From assembly GCF_043290135.1 (NCBI RefSeq), contig NC_134707.1, forward strand, positions 133,922,319-133,986,318: a stretch of 64,000 bases of DNA. Direction: 5' to 3'. Position numbers and translations under genes: made by a program. The notes below the pieces were generated by a model that saw only the letters and a program-made list of their open reading frames with translations, was not told where the DNA came from and did not search any database. The stretch is from Rhipicephalus microplus (lineage: Eukaryota; Arthropoda; Arachnida; Ixodida; Ixodidae). The first letter of the stretch is position 1. Every line of letters starts with the position of its first letter. Shown piece after piece: positions 35,218-46,379 of this stretch.

Positions 35218-35812
35218 TTGTTCCTGTGCCCTTTTACCGTTAAAAGTATGAAAAGCGAAATAGACATGACGTACTAAAGCGAGTGAAAAACATGTGGACA
35301 CCATCCAATGTTAAAACTTTCTTTTTCAAACTTCAAACGGGATCCTTGCCAGTGAAAACGTGGATTGATAAGAGGGGGACGTATGTATCATGAGGAAGCA
35401 GCTGTCTCCTGTGTAACAAACTTGAGATGATTGAACATGTATTTATTGATTGTAAGCATGCCATTTTCTTTTGGGACAATTTACAGAGGACTTTAAAAAA
35501 AAAGGTTTACCTCTTACTCCACATTGAATTCGTTTTTTGCCTTGTGATAGTTTTGTGCAACATTTGGACGTTATTTTCTTACTTGGTCTTCATTCAGTTT
35601 GGCGTAGCTTGCTATCGTACAAACACTGTGATGTAAGAGTTCTATTCGTTCTTGAGTGTTTTGTAGAAGCTGTTAACGAAATGCGAGATGTGTATGTATG
35701 CGGACTGTGTTGAAGATGTAACATCTTTGTTTGATGCGTCAACACACAAGAAACACGTGTGATGTGTGATTGACAAATTAACTTGACTTGTAGCCCAGAA
35801 GGCAATAAAGAA

Positions 35813-36060
<248 letters not shown>

Positions 36061-36063
<3 letters not shown>

Positions 36064-36188
36064 ATTAGGAATAAAGGGGCACACTTACGAAAATTTGATA
36101 AGTGTGTACGTTTCGGCCGTGCCACGGCCGAAACGTAGAGTACCCAACTATCAAATTTTCGTAAGTGTGCTCCTTTATTCCTAATTAT
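36061..36188. repeat. near-perfect palindrome between AT repeats
   Basis: The 40-nt arms 36061-36100 and 36149-36188 are reverse complements with a single mismatch. A second inverted pair, 36107-36121 and 36123-36137 (TACGTTTCGGCCGTG and its complement), lies inside. The unequal remaining spacers (6 and 11 nt) show that the two halves are two inverted copies of one repeat, not a simple fold. AT repeats lie on both sides. Confidence 0.9.
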
Positions 36189-36223
36189 ATTTGCACAACC
36201 GACCCACAAATTTTCTTTTTTGA

Positions 36224-36226
<3 letters not shown>

Positions 36227-36297
<71 letters not shown>
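36227..36297. repeat. (AT)n microsatellite, right arm
   Basis: About 35 AT units. With the left AT repeat it brackets the palindrome. Confidence 0.97.
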
Positions 36298-36300
<3 letters not shown>

Positions 36301-36654
36301 TGAGTGACGCCGACGTCGACGCCAGCGGCCAGATTCAGCCGAGAGTGTCCATATACTTGCTATTGCAATAAAATAAAAAAAAGAAGGCCTTCGCGGTATG
36401 TGATCACCAAAGCTGGATGACTGTTAACTTACAGACATTTTAAGGACACATAGTAGGCAAAACTTCATGAAATTGAAACCTTTTTTTTAGCAGCAATATA
36501 GGAATGATGGCGTTTTGTTCATGTTTTATAAATCCGTGCTTCTCATAAAGATCATATTTTGTGCCCGACAACCAGCTTTTCGAAAGGACGAATTGATTGA
36601 GCGCGTACCCTAAGGGCTTGGCCTTCGTATGCAGTCTGCGCATTCAATCCGTCA
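36298..36654. other. no recognisable gene
   Basis: Unremarkable sequence between the AT repeat and the X-type repeat. No coding motif seen. Confidence 0.5.
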
Positions 36655-37172
36655 AAAAAAAATTGGCAGCATATCCACAGAGTGAATGATAGAGAGTGGG
36701 GCGAAGCATTCGTTCGTGCATTCGTTTTTGCTTCCGTTCGTCCATGCGTCCATTGACGACTAGAGACATGGAGGCCATGCTCTTCATGGTGACTTGGAAG
36801 TTTCGAGCTCCCTGATGCTGCACGCAGTATACCTCTGAGAGGCCGACTATTGAGGCCGTCAAATCAACGACGGTCTCTGTGTGACCGTCCATGTGTGTCC
36901 ATGTGTGTGTAATCGTCCACGTCTGTGTGAGCGTCCATGCGTCTATCCGCCCGTCCGTGCATGCGTCTGTTTATGCGTCCGTCCCTGCGTTCGTCCATGC
37001 ATCCGCCCCTGTGTCCGTTCATGCGTCCATCCATGCTTCTGCCTGTGTGTCCGTTCGTCCATCTATTCAACACTCCAAGTACCACCATCTCGCATTTTTT
37101 CATCATATATTCCCCATATAGAAGCATCGCCATCCAGCGGACGTTCCAAGGACTAAACGAGAGATGGCACAG
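36655..37172. repeat. X-type dispersed repeat with internal minisatellite
   Basis: The left end (GCATATCCACAGAGTGAATGA, then GTGGGGCGAAGC) and the right end (CGCCATCCAGCGG, then GGACTAAACGAGAGATGGC) match the ends of the X copy at 57251-57584. The middle is an imperfect minisatellite built on CGTCCATGCGTC-like units (36690-36745 and 36888-37060). Cys-rich or Arg-rich peptides read from it are artefacts of the repeat. Confidence 0.65.
36747..36877 (-). pseudogene. inverted fragment of LINE ORF1 inside the minisatellite
   Basis: On the minus strand this encodes ETVVDLTASIVGLSEVYCVQ and VTMKSMASMSLVV. The plus-strand ORF1 at about 37995-38125 encodes the same segment with few changes. About 130 bp are shared, in opposite orientation and about 1.1 kb apart. 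Both edges of the fragment pass directly into the GTCCATG repeat. Confidence 0.9.
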
Positions 37173-37181
37173 GCACACTTT

Positions 37182-37632
37182 CTTATGGCTTGTGCTTCGG
37201 GTCTACGTCCCACCTCTAACCACCTCGAGTTCATGGTATATACTAGTTTACTGCATTCAAGGCACTGCGGCCCAACGCTCGCTAAACCTTTCTAAAACCA
37301 AGGAAGTTACGCCCAGCGAGTATAACGTAGCAACCTTTTCCTGTCAGATATGCTCAATGTACATGCGAACGGTTGCTAATGGGAAATGACAGACAAGAGA
37401 ATTCGGCTTTTACTTTCTTACGGCTTGCGTTTGGTATCTACTTCCCACCTGTAACCACCTAGAATTCATTCATGGTATATACTAGTTCATTGTATTCATG
37501 GCACTGCGGCTCAACGCTTGCTAAACCTTTCTAAAACTAAGAAGGTTACATCCCGCGAGTATAGCGTAGCAACCCGTTTTTGTCAGATAATTCTCAATGT
37601 ACATGCAAATGGATGCTAATGAGGATCGCAGC
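37182..37632. repeat. tandem duplication of about 235 bp
   Basis: Two units start at about 37182 and 37417. Shared blocks include ATGGTATATACTAGTT, GGCACTGCGGC followed by CAACGCT, and CTAAACCTTTCTAAAAC. Divergence of perhaps 15% shows the duplication is not recent. Confidence 0.8.
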
Positions 37633-37862
37633 GTGCGCGTTAACTAAAAGCCAAATTCTTCTGTCTCTCTTTCCTCATTAACGGCCATTGGCATGTACAT
37701 TGAGCATTATTTTTTACTGTTCAACAACGCACAGAAGAAATATCTCACCAGCACGACCTTGGAGGCCTAAATGTTATACTTGTTACATACTACAATGGCT
37801 ATGAGGGACGAACGGGTGCCGTTATAAGGAGCTTCACGTCAGCTACTGACTCCAGTTTTCAA

Positions 37863-39316
37863 GTGCTAAAGACGTTCCTGATCATTCTACGTCAGGGGCG
37901 TCCGTCAGTACGGGTCATGGTGCCCGTCGCGTCTTGGACGCCTTCGAAGGCACTTGTCTTTGACGTTGTTGTCCCTACGCTGACTAGTGCCGAGACCGTC
38001 GTTGATGCGACGGCCTCAATAGTCGGCCTCTCAGAGGTATACTGCGTGCAGAATCAGGGAGCTCGAAACATCCAAGTCACCATGAAGACAGACATGGCCT
38101 TCATGTCTGTAGTCGTCAATGCGGGCTGCCTGGTGATTGGCGGCGAGCGTGTTCAAGTCGTTCCCGTTGGCTCACAAGTGACCAACGTCGCCTGCCTGTT
38201 CCTGCCATTGTTTGTCTCAAACGAAGCTCTCGTCCAAGCGTTATCCCCATATGGCAAGTCACTCACTGTCACCAGTGGTTTGATGAGCGGGCGACGTGGC
38301 GTACTCACAAGAACGCGGTATGTTCCAATGGAGATGAACGCCGCTAATCCTGTGCCGAATTAGGTGCGCATCTCCGATCTCCATGCTACGTTTGACTACC
38401 GTGGTCTCCAGCGTGTATGTCGAAGATGCGGCTCAGGGGACCATCTACGAGCCCCGTGTAAACACCGTATTTTCTTCGCTGCGGTGTGCACGATCACGTT
38501 AGTGAAGGATATGACCGCCCATGTCGACGCTGCGGGGACGGCAATCCAACTGTCGTTTGCCCTGTCCGCCGCTCTTACTGAGACGCTGCCGCTGGTGCCT
38601 TTCCACCACTGACACCGGCAACGGAACCAACTACCGACTCGGGGGACGCAGAGGAGTTCACCGACGCTGTGCTGGCTTCACCGCTACAAGTTCCTTCAAA
38701 CAAAGCGCACAACGAAAGCGTGATTTTCGATACGACGCTTGGCGCATTGGCTTCCCTGCTGGTGCAGGAACCATGCACTTTGAAAGACGCATCGCACTGC
38801 CCTGAAAACGGCGTTGGCGTCTCTGCTCTGACGCCACTTGATGTTCAGTGCGCAAATGACCCCGGTTCTCAGGCTGCTGCTATTGAAGTTGACCCTACGA
38901 GCCCTGTTAATGCGAAAACAGTGGTGAAAACACCACAGACTCTTCTGTTGCGGCCGCTACGACCATTTCAACATCGCGTCGTACACGTAAAAAATCGCCT
39001 ACACAAAGGGTGCCTACCGGCCTGCCGAGACGTGGACAGTGCTGCCGGCATCAAGGATGTGGATCCAAGCTTGCCGGCGGCTCAGTCCCTACCTCCTCAG
39101 GACACGTCTTCGGAAGACGGCTTCAGCCTGAGACTGGATAGTAGCATCGGGCTATCTAGCCTTGCCGATTTTGACGTCGAAATGGGAGCTCCACGTGAAA
39201 CAAAGCGAGGGCACACTTCCAGCTCTTGCTCCGATGAACGCAGTGATGGTCGTGCTAAATCCCAACGGTTCAAAAAACCTCGACCCTCTTCTGGAGGGTC
39301 GAACAGTGCGTTGTAA
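37863..39316 (+). pseudogene. L1/Tx1-like LINE ORF1, RNA-binding protein relic
   Basis: The frame runs to a TAG at 38361-38363 and continues beyond it with knuckle CRRCGSGDHLRAPC. It changes frame near 38465 to give CGVHDHVSEGYDRPC and CRRCGDGNPTVVC, meets a TGA at about 38579, and stays open to 39316 (Ser/Pro-rich tail ending KKPRPSSGGSNSAL). This is a single-strand nucleic-acid-binding ORF1 with three Cys-rich knuckles. Part of its N-terminal domain is repeated in inverted form at 36747-36877. Two stops and one frameshift disable it. Confidence 0.82.
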
Positions 39317-39397
39317 TTTGGTTGTGCAAGTGTCCTCTGGACACTTTCCAGGACACCGTCTAGAACTATGCGTCCAGGTTAGTCTTTTCTTTTTATT

Positions 39398-41053
39398 ATG
39401 GCTACTACACTGCATATTATTTCATTGAACGTTTAGGGTTTTCGCAGTCCGGCAAAGCAGGCTGAAGTGATTAGTGTCGCCCGCACTTCAAATTGTGATG
39501 TTTTGTGCCTCCAGGAAACAAATTTCTTCTCGCTATCCGACGTGCTTGCTTTTAAACGAAAGTTCAACCTAGATCGTTATTTCTCTTTCGCTACATCTCG
39601 TTTTACGGGAGTAGGTATTATTATTTTTAATCGAGCTATATTAGGGAATCATCATGCTTTTTACGATGGCATGGGCAGGGTTTTGGCTTTAGATTGTAGC
39701 TATTTTTCTTTAAGGTTAAGGATGCTGTGTGTGTATGGGCCAGCACAAGCTGGACAGTCTAATGACTTTTTTAGAGACCTGGATGTGTTTTTTCTTGATG
39801 GTCGTGATGTCAATCTGATTGGCGACTTCAACTGCGTTCTAAATACGTGAACCGATGTACAAGGTCCTGGCTGGGGCCGGTCTGCTTAGAATTCACGCGA
39901 GCTGCGTCGCCTTGTCCCCCACTTTTCATTACTAGACGCGCACAATGTAGTGCACGGAAATACCTTTGTTTGGACATGGCGACCTGGACGATTCTCCAGC
40001 AGGCCCGACCGGGCTTATATCTCATGAGCGTTAGAGGCGTTTGTCTCCGATTTATGCGTTCCGTCCTTCCCACCTTCTCCTGTGTACGTATCTGATCATC
40101 GGCCTATTGTCTCGAAACTCGAAGTTTCATTTTCTTTTTCAGAAAAGCCATGGCGTCTTGATGTTGGCGTCCTGCAAGATGCGCGCTCAAGATCAGATTT
40201 GTCACGCGCAATACGTGTGTCGCTCACGGCGTCTGGTTGGTCCTGAAGATTGGGATGCGCTTAAAACACAGTGGCACCTGCGCTGCACAGTAGAGGGGCG
40301 TTCGCTTCGTCGACATGTTTCTGAAGAGCTTGCTGATACTGCGATGAAGTTACGCATTGCTTTGCGCGCCGAGACGCCTTCTCCTCTGATGCGAGCGTGG
40401 CAGTGTGAACTACGTGAATGCTTTCAACGCTTGACCACTGCTTCGTTCCTGGCGGCAGCAGCATGGCGCTGTAGACACAACCCATGTGCACATCCCGAGG
40501 TGCTGCACTACACGAGACATTCGTTTTTTGGGCAATCAGAGCCATCTGTCTCTATGACAGCACAATTACCACCTGCGCAGCGGCTTCCTACGCGTGATCG
40601 ATCCGTTTTCTTGGCGAATTTTGAAGCAATGTCGTCTTTGGCCATGCGGACTAACTGTGATGAAACATCGCCAATGCTTAGAAGTTTGCTCCGTATTCCT
40701 CAAGAAGCTGCGCATTGCCTGCACATTCCTCCGTCGGCTGAAGAGGTAAAGGCGGCACTGAAATCTATGAAACGTGGAACGACCCCAGGGCCAGACGGTT
40801 TTTCTGTTGAGTTTTGCTTGACATTTTGAGATGAGAATCATGCTACCTTTACCGCTGTAATCCGGCGATGCTACGAGGACGGTGTCTTTTCATCAAGTTT
40901 TCGAGATGAACGCATTGTGCTTATTCGAAAGGGTGATGCTTCCTCTGTTAATCCTGAAGATTGGAGACCTGTCACGCTCCTCAACGTTGACTATAAGATA
41001 TTCGCGGCGGTATCCGTTCAACGTTTGAGGGGTCTGTCGAACACCCTGGTAGG
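39398..41053 (+). pseudogene. L1/Tx1-like LINE ORF2, 5' part (APE and start of RT)
   Basis: The ATG at 39398 opens a frame with HIISLNV, a stop, then VLCLQETNFF (Glu of the endonuclease), LRMLCVYGPAQAG and LIGDFNCVLN. Further on are SAEEVKAALKSMKRG, then GPDGFSVEF, and, after a break, WRPVTLLNVDYKIFAAV. The frame is cut at 41053 by the inserted LINE. Several stops and shifts are present in the linker. Confidence 0.83.
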
Positions 41054-41057
41054 TCAT

Positions 41058-41110
41058 TTTTATTTATTTTATTTATTTATTTTTAATAATTTTTATTTAT
41101 TTATTCATAC
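41058..41110 (-). repeat. 3' tail of the CR1/L2-like LINE
   Basis: The plus strand reads TTTTATTTATTTTATTTATT and similar, so on the minus strand the element ends in AAAT/AAATA repeats. Confidence 0.75.
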
Positions 41111-41328
41111 TGTTAGCGTACATGCCAAAACAGGAGTTGCTCATCTGGGCACACCAATTTCCGAATTCAATGCAAAAGTAGAATATCTCACCATTTCACA
41201 CAAAGAAAGCAAAAGCAATGCAAAAAATAAATAAAAGAAAATCCAACATTCAATGCGCACCCTGCAGCATAACACGGCAGAACACAGGTGAGCAAGTGAG
41301 TGCCTTATCACAGCTCAGTTCAACATTT

Positions 41329-44300
41329 AAAACGCACATTCGAAATCTTTAACATTGTTACACAGTACAACGTCATTCCGTATCTTAGTCCATGTGTCAA
41401 TAGCGGATACAATAAAAGAATTCTTGAACGATTGTATGTTATGCTTCAGAGGTTTATTGTGTTTGGTGTGCTTTGTCCGCAAATGCGACGTGTCTAGAGT
41501 TAAAATTTTTGTTATCTCTGTTTTGTAGATACTGTGGAATATCTGAAAAAGAATTTCATGCTGTTGATATTCGTTCTTTCATGCAATGTAAGAATATGAG
41601 CCCTAGTTCTTAGACTTTGCTGACCCGCAGGTCGCGGGTTCAAATCCCGGCTGCGACGGCTGCATTTCCGATGGAGGCGGAAATGTCTTAGGCCCGTGTG
41701 CTCAGATTTGGGTGCACGTTAAAGAACCCCAGGTGGTCAAAATTTCCGGAGGCCTCCACTACGGCGTCTCTCATAATCATATGGTGGTTTTGGGACGTTG
41801 AACCCCACAAGTCAATCAATCAATTAGTTCTTAGACTTGTTATGGACTGCGTACTACGGTAGGATTAAAAAATAAATCTTAAGGCTCTATTTCGGACCTG
41901 TTCACATTTAGCTATATTATTTTGCGTATATGGCTTCCATATTGGGCATGCATATTCCAGCAACGGAAGTACTGTGGTTTTATATGCAATAAGCTTTACT
42001 TCAGGTGTTGCGTTATCGAGCCTTCGACGAAGCATCCAAAGCTTTTTTGCGATTTATCACAGATCTAATCTATATGTTGGTTCCAGTTTAAGCTATCTGT
42101 GACGTAAACAACCAGGTATTTATATTCGGACACACGGCAGAGTGGTTCGTCATTTATGACGTAACAAAATAAGAGAGGCTTGGTTTTTCTTGTGATCGGC
42201 ATAAAAACTGTTTTGCTTGGGTTCAACACCATTTGCCATTTTTTGCACCAAGAGCCTATCATGCCCAGATGTTCATTAAGCTTTTCCTGGTCGTAGTTTG
42301 ATTCCGCCTTTGAATAGATGACTGTGTCATCAGCATAGTGCTTAATGAAAACATCAGGCGAGAAGCCGCTGTTCATATCATAAATATATAGATAGAAGAG
42401 CAGTGGCCCTATGACAGAGCCCTGCGGAACTCCTGAACCTACCGACTGGCTCGTGCTGTTTGTGCCCCTAATGCAGACCACTTGCTCTCTGTTTATCAAA
42501 TAAGCCGCTATCCAATTTATGAGCTCATCATTCTGCAGGATCGTGCTAGGTTTATGCAGCAATTTTGGATGTGGTATTTTGTCGAGTGCTTTTCTGAAAT
42601 AAAAAAAAATAATGTCAACTTGCTCTCTGTCATCTAAGATTTGACTAATGAAATGTGAAACCTCGCTAAAAATTGTCACTGTCGAAAAACCTTGCCTGAA
42701 ACCATGTGGTTTTTCTGCCGTTAGTTTGTGCTCTTCGAAAAATTCTGTTAAGTGCTTACTAATTACATGCGCCAGTGTTTTACAGCACGTGCTTGTTAAA
42801 GACACAGGCCTGTAGTTGTTTACACAGTCTTTAGCACCTCCTTTATGAATCAGTATGACCTTAGCACATTTCCAGTCATTAGGAACCTGTCCGTCACGCA
42901 AAGATTTGTTAATTATATCAGTGAGATATTAAGAGCACCATTCAGCATACCTTTTTAAAAGACATTCGAAATGCCATCTAAGCCAGTTGATTTCTTTTCA
43001 TCAAGGTTCAGAAGAAGGTTACAAGTGCCTTCCTGTGTAACGACAATATCAGGAATTGGCGAGGTAGAACAACCTAGGCTAAATTCCGGCAGTATACTGT
43101 CATCGTCCGTAAAAACTGATTTGAAGTAATCATTAAAAGTACAGGCTAACTGAAAACTATGGGTAACAGTGCCGGTTTCTTTATTTAAATACACAGCATT
43201 TGATTTTTCTTTCGATAAATATCGCCAAAATTTCTGCGCTGCTGTTTTAATAAACTGCGTTAAAGATTCATTCATGTATCGCTTCATTGCGTCTGCTAGC
43301 TCAGCTCTGAACGACAAAGGGAGTGTCGTGACGTCAGCCGATCTGAGACTTTTTTTACTACTTTTTCGTTTTGCCCACATGCGCCTTAGTTGTCGTTTCA
43401 TGTGAATAATTTTTCGCGAAACCCATGGATTCATTCTTTAAACCTTTTTTTTTCGGTCAGGTATGTAACGTTTTATTAGTGTGTGTACAGTTTCTTTAAA
43501 CCTTTTCCACGCATCATCAACCGTTGAACTATCACATACAGCATTGCGCTTAAAATCTTCATAATCAATGTCAAAAAGTCCAGAATTGAAACATCATCAA
43601 CTCTAGAGTAATTGGGCACTAGTACAGACTTTGTGGCTTGCGCTTCATGACGCATGCCCAATAGCTGAAGAATCACCATACTGTGATCTGAAATACCGTC
43701 CATCACTTCATCAAGTGTACTCTCGTTCAGCCAGTGATGGACTCAAAAATACAAGATCAAGTAAAGAGCCACCCTTTTCGTGTACTCGTGTGCACTCCTG
43801 TACAACTTGAACCATAGTGAGCGAGAATACCCCATCTAGGAGAGCTCGGGATGGTAATACATCAACTTGACCCGCTTTATACTCCAACCAGTTAATATGC
43901 GGAAGATTGAAATCACCGGCCTTTACAATTTTTCTTTTTGAATTCTGAAATTCGCTATGTAAGAAGTGATTGAAAGCTAGCATGTAGTCTTCCGAAGAAT
44001 CGGGAGGACGATACACTGCAATGAATGTGAACGAACTGCCGTATAAAGTAATGTCACATGCAATACATTCAATTTCAGGTGGCGAAAAACGTTCTATACA
44101 CTTAGTTGATCTTTTACAGATAATCGCAACACCACCACCCCTAGATCCGCGATCTCTACGATAAGCTATATAGTTTGAAGGAAGAAACTCGCAGTTTTCA
44201 ATGCATTCATTCAACCAAGTTTCAGTAACAATGAGTACATCTGGTTCATACTCGAGCAAAACACTTTCAATGGCTGAAGTTTCATTCAAGGCGCTGCGCG

Positions 44301-44343
44301 CGTTCAGATTAGTAACCGTGACTGCATCACAAGTAGTGCCCAC
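41329..44343 (-). pseudogene. CR1/L2-like LINE ORF2 (APE and RT) relic
   Basis: The start at 44343 gives MGTTCDAVTVTNLNARSALN, then VLIVTETWLNECI (catalytic Glu), AGDFNLPHINW and SLLDLVFLSP: a standard AP endonuclease. Frame breaks occur near 43708 and 43440. RT follows in 43434-42955 (KSTGLDGISNVF) and 42901-42065 (IHKGGAKDCVNNYRPVSLTS, GFRQGFSTV, GVPQGSVIGPLLFYLYIYD, intact HYADDTVIYS). The C-terminus continues in shifted frames, is cut by the SINE at 41618-41824, and ends near 41329 with SFKNSFIVSAIDTWTKI. The RT core is unusually well kept. Confidence 0.88.
41604..41838 (+). mobile_element. Ruka-like SINE, 5'-truncated, with 14-bp target duplication
   Basis: The SINE proper is 41618-41824. 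It begins inside the tRNA-like head (GCTGACCCGCAGG), so box A is lost, keeps box B GGTTCAAATCC, and ends in (AATC)n. TAGTTCTTAGACTT is found on both sides (41604-41617 and 41825-41838) without a mismatch. It is inserted in opposite orientation in the ORF2 of the CR1/L2-like LINE. Confidence 0.96.
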
Positions 44344-44355
44344 GTTCCTGGATTT

Positions 44356-45110
44356 TTATGTGGTTTGAAGATTATCAGTAACTAAGCATGGCTTCCGTGA
44401 AACGGTGTTTTTGTCCCAGAAATATGCATCCCTCTTCACGTACAGTTTGTCATGAAGAAGGCGCACGCACGCACCGCTTCGTTTTTCTTCTTTTGCACTC
44501 TCCTAAAGGCGCTTGCGACAATAAAGTACGCGTTTTGAAAAGTCTTCACGCACCGAAACACCTGTTCCTTTCAATTTTCAACACTTCATCAAGATATCGC
44601 TCTTTTCTTTGGAGCTGTATAAGCGAGATATTACAGGCCTGGTATGGTCTCGCCTTTTTCCAAGTCGGTGTATGCGTTCTACACTACACGGGCTTACACC
44701 TATTACAGAAAAAAGCTTCTGGTTTACAGTTTCAAACAGTTCATCCGCTGATTCATTTGGTCTCTCAGAAAGACCATAGACAATCAAATTATTTCTTCGT
44801 TGCCGACTTTCCAGATCGTCGACCCTCCGGGAAAGCACAGCCACTTGCTCAGTTAAAGCAGAAGCCGCTTCTTTAGTTTCGCTCAATTTTGGAAGGGATG
44901 ACTCAATCATAGACAGTCGTTCTTCAAATTTTTTTATGACGCTGCCATTATCTTTTACTTCCTTCTGAAGCGCACATTGATCACGTTTTATATCAGCAAG
45001 TGTCTTTGTTCCTTCAATGTTGGCAAAATTTGTTCAATTTTTTCTTCAAGTACCGCGGGACCGGGGTTTGTCTCAATATCACCGCTCCTAGACAACTACA
45101 GCAACACCGA
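44356..45110 (-). pseudogene. CR1/L2-like LINE ORF1, coiled-coil RNA-binding protein relic
   Basis: After the 2A-like motif the frame encodes AVLEEKIEQI and then, across breaks, a heptad-rich coiled coil (LTEQVAVLSRRVDDLESRQR). RRNNLIVYGL, VERIHRLGKR and RPVISRLYS follow, the pattern of an L1-ORF1-like RRM. The C-terminal part near 44400-44560 is read in a shifted frame (DKLYVKRDAYFWD). ORF2 begins about 15 bp after its end. The protein would trimerise and bind element RNA. Confidence 0.8.
45057..45083 (-). other. 2A-like peptide motif GDIETNPGP at the start of LINE ORF1
   Basis: The minus strand encodes SRSGDIETNPGP, matching the D-x-E-x-N-P-G-P consensus of 2A peptides, which make ribosomes skip a peptide bond. 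The preceding residues are Leu-rich, as in active 2A sequences, but contain one TAG (LL stop LS). It sits directly upstream of the ORF1 coiled coil, the place where 2A sequences have been described in CR1/L2-type LINEs. Confidence 0.8.
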
Positions 45111-45206
45111 CCAGCAATCACAAGATAAAGACAACAGTGTGTTGGGGCACGGCACGACTATAAGAAATACTTCATCGCTTCGAAAACATGAAAAGCACCG
45201 CCTCAC

Positions 45207-46371
45207 CTGTAAACAAGCAAAGACGAGCGTATTTGAGGTCATGCTTTGGTGAGTGCCATGCCCGCAACTGAGTCCGTGTGGATCCGAGGTGTTCATTATG
45301 TACGGTTGAGGGGCGTGCACATCCATCTTTGATTGGACCACGTAGTCACAGCATGGCTTGTCGATGACTTAGGCTGCTGGATCCAGGGGAACCACATGGA
45401 TGCGTCCGCTTGTTGAAAGATGTTCGACGGAGTAAAACACACTTGCCAAAGTTGTGCTGCTTGCAGAAATGATAATCGGAATCTGTAAACAAGCAAAGAC
45501 GAGCGTATTTGAGGTCATGCTTTGGTGAGTGCCGTGCCCGCAACTGAGTCCGTGTGGATTCGAGGTGTTCATTATGTACGGTTGAGGGGCGTGCACATCT
45601 ATCTTTGATTGGACCACGTAGTCACAGCATGGCTTGTCGATGACTTAGGCTGCTGGATCCAGGGGAACCACATGGATGCGTCCGCTTGTTGAAAGATGTT
45701 CGACGGAGTAAAACACACTTGCCAAAGTTGTGCTGCTTGCAGAAATGATAATCGGAATCTGTAAACAAGCAAAGACGAGCGTATTTGAGGTCATGCTTTG
45801 GTGAGTGCCGTGCCTGCAACTGAGTCCGTGTGGATCCGAGGTGTTCCTTATATATGGTTGAGGGGCGTGCACATCCATCTTTGATTGGAGCACGTAGTCA
45901 CAGCATGGCTCGTCGATGACGTAGGCTGCTGGATCCGGGGAACCGCATGAATGCGTCCGCTTGTTGAAAGATGTTTGACGGAGTAAAACACACTTGCCAA
46001 AGTTGTGCTGCTTGCATAAATGATAATCGGAATCTGTAAACAAGCAAAGACGAGCGTATTTGAGGTCATGCTTTGGTGAGTGCCGTGCCCGCAACTGAGT
46101 CCGTGTGGATCCAAGGTGTTCCTTATGTACGTTTGAGGGGCGTGCACATCCATCTTTGATTAGACCACGTATTCACAGCATGGCTCGCCGATGACGTAGG
46201 CTGCTGGATCCAGGGGAACTGCATGAATGCGTCCGCTTGTTGAAAGATGTTCGACGAAGTAAAACACACTTGGCAAAGTCGTGCTGCTTGCAGAAATGAT
46301 AATCGAAATCTGTAAACAAGCAATGACGAGCGTATTTGAGGTCATGCTTTGGTGAGTGCCGTGCACGCAAC
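45207..46371 (-). repeat. tandem 276-bp monomers at the 5' end of the LINE
   Basis: Units starting CTGTAAACAAGCAAAGACG lie at 45207, 45483, 45759, 46034 and 46310, so the period is 276, 276, 275 and 276 bp, with the last copy cut after about 62 bp. The copies differ at only a few percent of positions. Their position at the 5' end of a LINE suggests promoter monomers like those of rodent L1; this role is inference. Confidence 0.93.
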
Positions 46372-46379
46372 TACCATGA

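Larger units (their letters stand above)
32112..35640 (+). pseudogene. L1/Tx1-like ORF2 relic
   Basis: It starts MASMTAPLRIGTLNVRGLG, the first strand of an AP endonuclease, with LLAVQETKV (catalytic Glu) and, further on, LFGDFDCVLAQEDC. The RT parts are GESPGPDGINATFYKTF, YRPITLTNIDYKAFINVLA, VRQGCPLS and an intact AYADDIAF at about 34201-34224. After the SINE the frame resumes with LCNKLEMIEHVFIDCKH (35427 onwards), a C-terminal CxxC...HxxxxC block. It would nick target DNA and copy the LINE RNA in place. There are many frame breaks; not functional. Confidence 0.85.
41058..46379 (-). mobile_element. CR1/L2-like LINE with 5' tandem monomers and 2A-like motif
   Basis: On the minus strand from 46379: four and a part 276-bp tandem monomers, a 5' region with a 2A-like motif, ORF1, ORF2 with AP endonuclease and RT, and an (AAAT)n-rich tail at 41058-41110. 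The host LINE reads across the insertion point. TCAT on both sides (41054-41057 and 46380-46383) may be a 4-bp duplication; short or absent duplications are usual for this group. A SINE interrupts ORF2. Confidence 0.85.

Noticed and set aside
36881..37156. Cys-rich repeat peptide resembling a secreted toxin or structural protein
   Set aside because: It comes from the CGTCCATGCGTC minisatellite read in one frame; the other frames are equally open and periodic.
45207..46371. CRISPR-like direct repeats
   Set aside because: The 276-bp units are contiguous without spacers, in a eukaryotic LINE.
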